The notes below the pieces were generated by a model that saw only the letters and a program-made list of their open reading frames with translations, was not told the origin of the DNA and did not search any database. The translations under genes and the position numbers were made by a program. From Choristoneura fumiferana (Eukaryota > Arthropoda > Insecta > Lepidoptera > Tortricidae): 64,000 bases of DNA. The stretch is from positions 1,288,749 to 1,352,748 of the forward strand of contig NC_133472.1 in NCBI RefSeq assembly GCF_025370935.1, read 5' to 3'. Each line of letters starts with the position of its first letter. Within the stretch, counting starts at the first letter, position 1. Of this stretch, positions 54,601 through 60,000 are shown one piece after another.

Positions 54601-57022
54601 TTCTCGGGTCTTGGATGTTTAATATGTATTTAAGTATGTATTTATCTATATAAGTATGTTTATCCGTTGCCTAGTATCCATAGTACAAGCTTTGCTTAGT
54701 TTGGGACTAGGTCAATTGGTGTCCAGTGTCCCATGATATTTATTTATTTATTTATATCTAATCTTGAATTTCAAACCCTCATAACTTTGTTATTTGTAAA
54801 GGTAGCTTAAAAATTGTTTTCCTATTCGATAACAGGCATTGTGTAGTTTTAATTTATAAAACATATACAAAATAGTCAAATACCGTATTCTTCGGGCTAT
54901 GTCGGTAACCTTAGTTCTACTGCGGATATCATCATTTCTGATTCTATCCCGCAGAGAAACCCCGAGCATAGAGCTTTCCATAGCCCTTTGAGTGACTTTG
55001 AGCGTAAAAACTCTATACTGACTAATATTTCACATCACTAGCAGAAACGCCGTGCAATGCGGTTAACTGATTTATAATTTCATTAATTAGTTTGCGAACC
55101 GCTGCCCACGCGCCTAACAAACCAAAACGCGTCGAATCCGAGATCACTTTTTTATAGTTATTATTGTGAAAAAGTTTATAACATCAATTCTAAGTAGCTT
55201 CACAGTTTGTGTCTTTAGATCACATATTATAGTGCCTCCATTTGTGTCCAGTTGCCTTACTCGTAGGCGTCAGGGATTGCATTCGCCGTCTCTTTCTATC
55301 CTCATACTGTGTCACTGAAAGCAGTGGTAAAGACGACCGTGATCTCAAGTGCATTAAATATTATCTGTGTCGTGAAATCCAGATTTTAAAACGATGCATT
55401 TTTTCCAAGTGCTAAGAGCTGAGTGTTGCTAGCGAAGATGTGTATTATGTGTTTGACAGTGACGTAGTGCGATGATATGTGTCTGAATATTATGTGGGTG
55501 TTTTTTGTGACTTTAGCCTTGCTAGGTATGGTATGACTCATGAATCTTACGTTTTAAGCCAAAGTCAAAATATCTTTATTTAATTTAGGCTATAATGCTT
55601 ATGAATGTCAAAAAAAATCTACCACCGGTTCGGAAAAACCTCTGTTGAGAAGAATCCGGCAAGAAACTCAACGAGGCATATTTTTTTTTAAACAGATTTA
55701 CAATATTATTAAATGATATGTATACATCACAAGTATTTAACACAACTTTATTTTTAACACAGTAGGTTCGCTATTTGAAGGGATCGCTAGTGCGGATCGT
55801 AATTATTGCCAAATATCCCTGTCCATGATATAATCGTTAACTTTAGATCACTTTATAGTCACAGACATCAAAGCGACAGAAATATTTGGTCGTTACAGGC
55901 TGTGTTCCAACCAGGATGCGTTGCGAGGAACATATTTATTTTTCATGAACCAATAGAAACGCTTCGTTTACCTCGCACAGCACATCTCTGGTGGAAACAG
56001 CTGAGCGGAGCGTTTCTTTTGATTCACATAAAACACATTTCTCGCAACACCCTCGTACCATCACCCAAATATGTGGTCCACCGCCCTAAAGTCGATAATC
56101 GTTTGCATGTCATAAAATAATAATGCCAATAGACGTGTCTGTCAACTTGAAAGTTCGACTTTAGCGACATATTCATTTGATAGGAACTTGTTTCAAAATT
56201 GATAGACCACTTATTTGGCTGATATGGCTCTGGTGGGAACGCCGCCATAATCAGTGTTAATTTGGTATAGAAGATCGTGTTGAAACTTTTTCTTGGTTAC
56301 ATTCGATATTTCGTTATTAACAGTGACGCTATAAACTGTTTTGACTGTATTCACATTTACTTGTAGCTTTTGAGAGCATCAAATTTTTGTTTGCATGCCA
56401 CGGTCTTATGCGAAATAAAAAGTCGCGTTTTTTATTATTGAGACTATACAAGTAATGGGGCTTGTAGAGAAATAAGAAGGAAAGAAAAAACATTTATTCG
56501 TGACAATTACACGAAAAAAGAACAGAAGTTGTAAGCTTTAGCATCTGCAGTCTTTCCTCATACGACTTGCCCTTTAATTGTCTCGGTATTTTGGTGAAAC
56601 TGCGTTGAACATTCTCGAGCAGTTCAATGTCTTTGATAAAATAGGGACTCCAGACTTGAAAAGCGTACCTACTCCAAATTTGGTCTAACATACAATTTGT
56701 ATATGCTGAGTATCATTTTTGGTGTCAAAACTCCGAAGGCTTTCCTAATGAGGTGGATTATTACTGTACCGTTTTTTCCCAAACATTAAACATCATTACA
56801 ATGATCATCGTTCGCAGGCTGGACGGGCGCTAGATGCGAGGTGGATCTGGACGAGTGCGCCGCCGGGCTCGTCAGCTGCGGCCCGGGCGAGTGCCACAAC
56901 CAGGAGGGCTCCTTCACGTGAGTGAACGCAGCAAACATTTATTCTGTAACATCAGTACAGTCAGCAGGAGAAATGGATGAACGGTTACGGTGCTGAAAAT
57001 GATCTCAACACTCTCTAATTAC

Positions 57023-57065
<43 letters not shown>

Positions 57066-60000
57066 TTTATTTACACATATTCGATACACTACACATAAAT
57101 AGATGGAGAGAAAAAAAAAATAACATCGAATAGTATAAAGTGGGCCCCACTCAGCATAATGTTACGGCAAGCCGCAACGCTGTTTTTCAGTGGGACCCAT
57201 TTAAAAACTAAAACATATAAAGAACATACAACACACTATGACGACACGAACGCCAGCGGAAGGAAGTTCGCAACCGGAAATAATGGCAACACTGGATCAG
57301 TTTAACCATCTTCGAAACAGTTAAACCTCAACAAGTCAAACCAGGATTGTAGCGTAATATTTACATTAATTTCAATAACAATGATATCTACCTTGGCAGT
57401 AGAGTCGTGTGTTGATCATTTTGAGCGCCGTAACCGCTCACCCTCTGACTGTACCACCAATGTACAGTCGCCGTCAGATATTTCGGAGCGACCAAGGTGG
57501 TCAAATCCCCTTCGGCCACTTTGGAAACCATTTTGTTCTTATACGAAACCAGTTACGAACGAACACTTTTTGTTCTTGCACGAAACTAGGATCAGTGATC
57601 GACTTCGTGAAAGAAGATTATATGTTTTGTATGAAACAGTTTTGTCAGTTTAGAAAATAGAATTATTTTTCTTCATTCGAAACCCGCGATCTTAACCAGG
57701 TCGTCGCTCCATTTTGTTGGAGGCCTACCGACAGCTCGTCTCCCGGTCCGCGGACGCGGTGGATGCGAAAAGCACAAGACCGGTCTGAGTGGAGAGCCTT
57801 GGGGAGGCCTATGTCCAGCAGTGGACGTCTTTCGGCTGACATGATGATGATGATGATTCGAAACCAAGTTTCCGAAAAAGAAAAATAATTCTGTCTTCTA
57901 AACTGGTTTCGGACCTTTGGTTTCCAAAGTGGCCGAAGGGATATATCTGAACATGCACTCTATTTTTAAGGTATTAGAGTCGACTGTACGATAAAACTAA
58001 ACTTATTATTAAACTATGTGGTGAAACGGAAGGGCACTAAGCCTAAAAAACTCGCTAAGCAGCGTCGCATTCACCTCGCAGTTAGTCATTTTTAGGGTTC
58101 CGTACCCAAAGGGTGTCAACAGAACCCTGTTACTGAGACTACTGTCTGCTTGTCTGTCTGTCTGTCCGTCCGTCACTTTAAATTCACTTGAGAAATAAAA
58201 TAAAGTAAAAAATTAAAGGGGGTCGACAAACAAAAAGCGTTTTTTGGTTGCTAGGCGTTGTTATTCGTTACTATGCGGGTGAGGTGGCAGCTGGCAGTTG
58301 CTAGAAGCTAGTTGATTCCTCTTGACGTGTACTTTGGTAACCAGGGGTAAAAAGTACAGCCAGCAAAAAAGCTTGTAATAGAATTTTTGAAGGTAACAAC
58401 TGAACTGTTTTTAAAACATTGTACACAGGTGAAGTCCTTCAACGAGTCACACTCGTATTTGATCGATTTGTTATATGTACCTACTAGTAGGAAAACTTTA
58501 GAGTTTACCCGCGGCTTCTCATGCGTAAAACCTACCGGGATTTTACAAAATTCCCCTGGGAATCCCAAAACTTATCGTGGTCTTCATTGAGGTTGTGTTA
58601 ATTACAACTGTCCACAATTTCACGACTCTAGACCTACCCGTGAAAAAAAATTAGGCATTTTGCCTTTCGGGTGTTTTCGGTGTGAGTTGTTTTAATATTT
58701 TGTCATTCCTATCATTCGGTATTTGAATGAATGATGCATTTCAAACTTTATGTATTTAGAGAATATGACATTTTAAGTCAAAGCCATAATGAATTTCGTT
58801 CATTTTAGGTATTATAAATTGTGAATACTTACTCACTTTGCCGCCCTCCCCCTCCCGCAGCATGCGCCGCGGTACGCACATTAACTCATTTACCGACCTT
58901 GGGCTTCATGACAAGAACATTTGTACGCGCAATGACTCATTTACCGACCTTGGGCTTCATGACAAGAACATCAAGGTCGAGGGTTTTATTTGGGGGGTTG
59001 CAACCAAGGTAGCCTGCATGTTACGACACTGTTTACGAGCAAGTGTGATGAAAAATACGTTAAAGGTCACAGCTCATTAAAGACACCCGGCACCCGACCA
59101 GCACCGCCTCGCCTCGAGCGGTTAGTGTGTCACGAATAAAGACAGGTGATGTTCAAGGATGTTCATTTAAAATTAAGATAGAAAGCACCTGTTACAATGC
59201 ATACAAAAAGAAGCTTAATTTATATTTTCTCAAAAATGTCCGTAAAAGTTGACATTATTATTTACATATCAGAAGGTGAAGTGCATAGTTTATGGTCAGC
59301 GAAAAATTAAAAAGTTAAAAAGATTGCAGGCGCGCTAGCTCGACAATAAGAAATTAGCGCGCCTGCAATCAGTCACAAAAAAAATTAAAGTTAAAAAGGC
59401 CATGGAAATGATGGCACAAGTCGTATACAGCCAAATCTACTGGGCGGTATCAGATATTTCGTTGGAACTTCGGACTTTTTATTGGGTCTGAAACAGCTTG
59501 TGGTGTTTTCGGTGGAAAAATACACCTGCAGTTTATATTTAATGAAAAAAGGCGGGAAAGCATAAGAAAAATAATTGGAATAAAATTAAATGTTATGATA
59601 TATTTTGAGAAAAAGTTTAGTCTATTTCAGAATTATTCATCATTTTTGAGTAAAGTTTTATATTAGTCTCGGCTGGAATAGCAATTGCTGGCTTCGTATT
59701 AGTTAAACGGACTCGCAAGCTCGTCCGTTTACTCATACTCAGCCAGCAATTGGCTACTCCCAAGCCACGACAATAATCTACTATTATTTGTTCTGGAGAA
59801 CGAAACACTTAAAGCATACAGCTATAAAAAAACATTGCAACAAAAAACAACAAATAAATACAACAATAAAAAAAGAACACTCAAACAATATTTTAAAAAC
59901 AATAACAACATAAACAATACAACAAACATAACAATATAAAAATATAGACATTACAACGTAAAATAAGCTAAAAGGGTTATAAATGTTGTTGGACTTACAA

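Noticed and set aside
58838..59080. 80-codon frame with repeated SFTDLGLHDKNI
   Set aside because: The repetition comes from a 51-bp tandem duplication; no EGF cysteines, no fit to the splice phase, no homology that I recognise.
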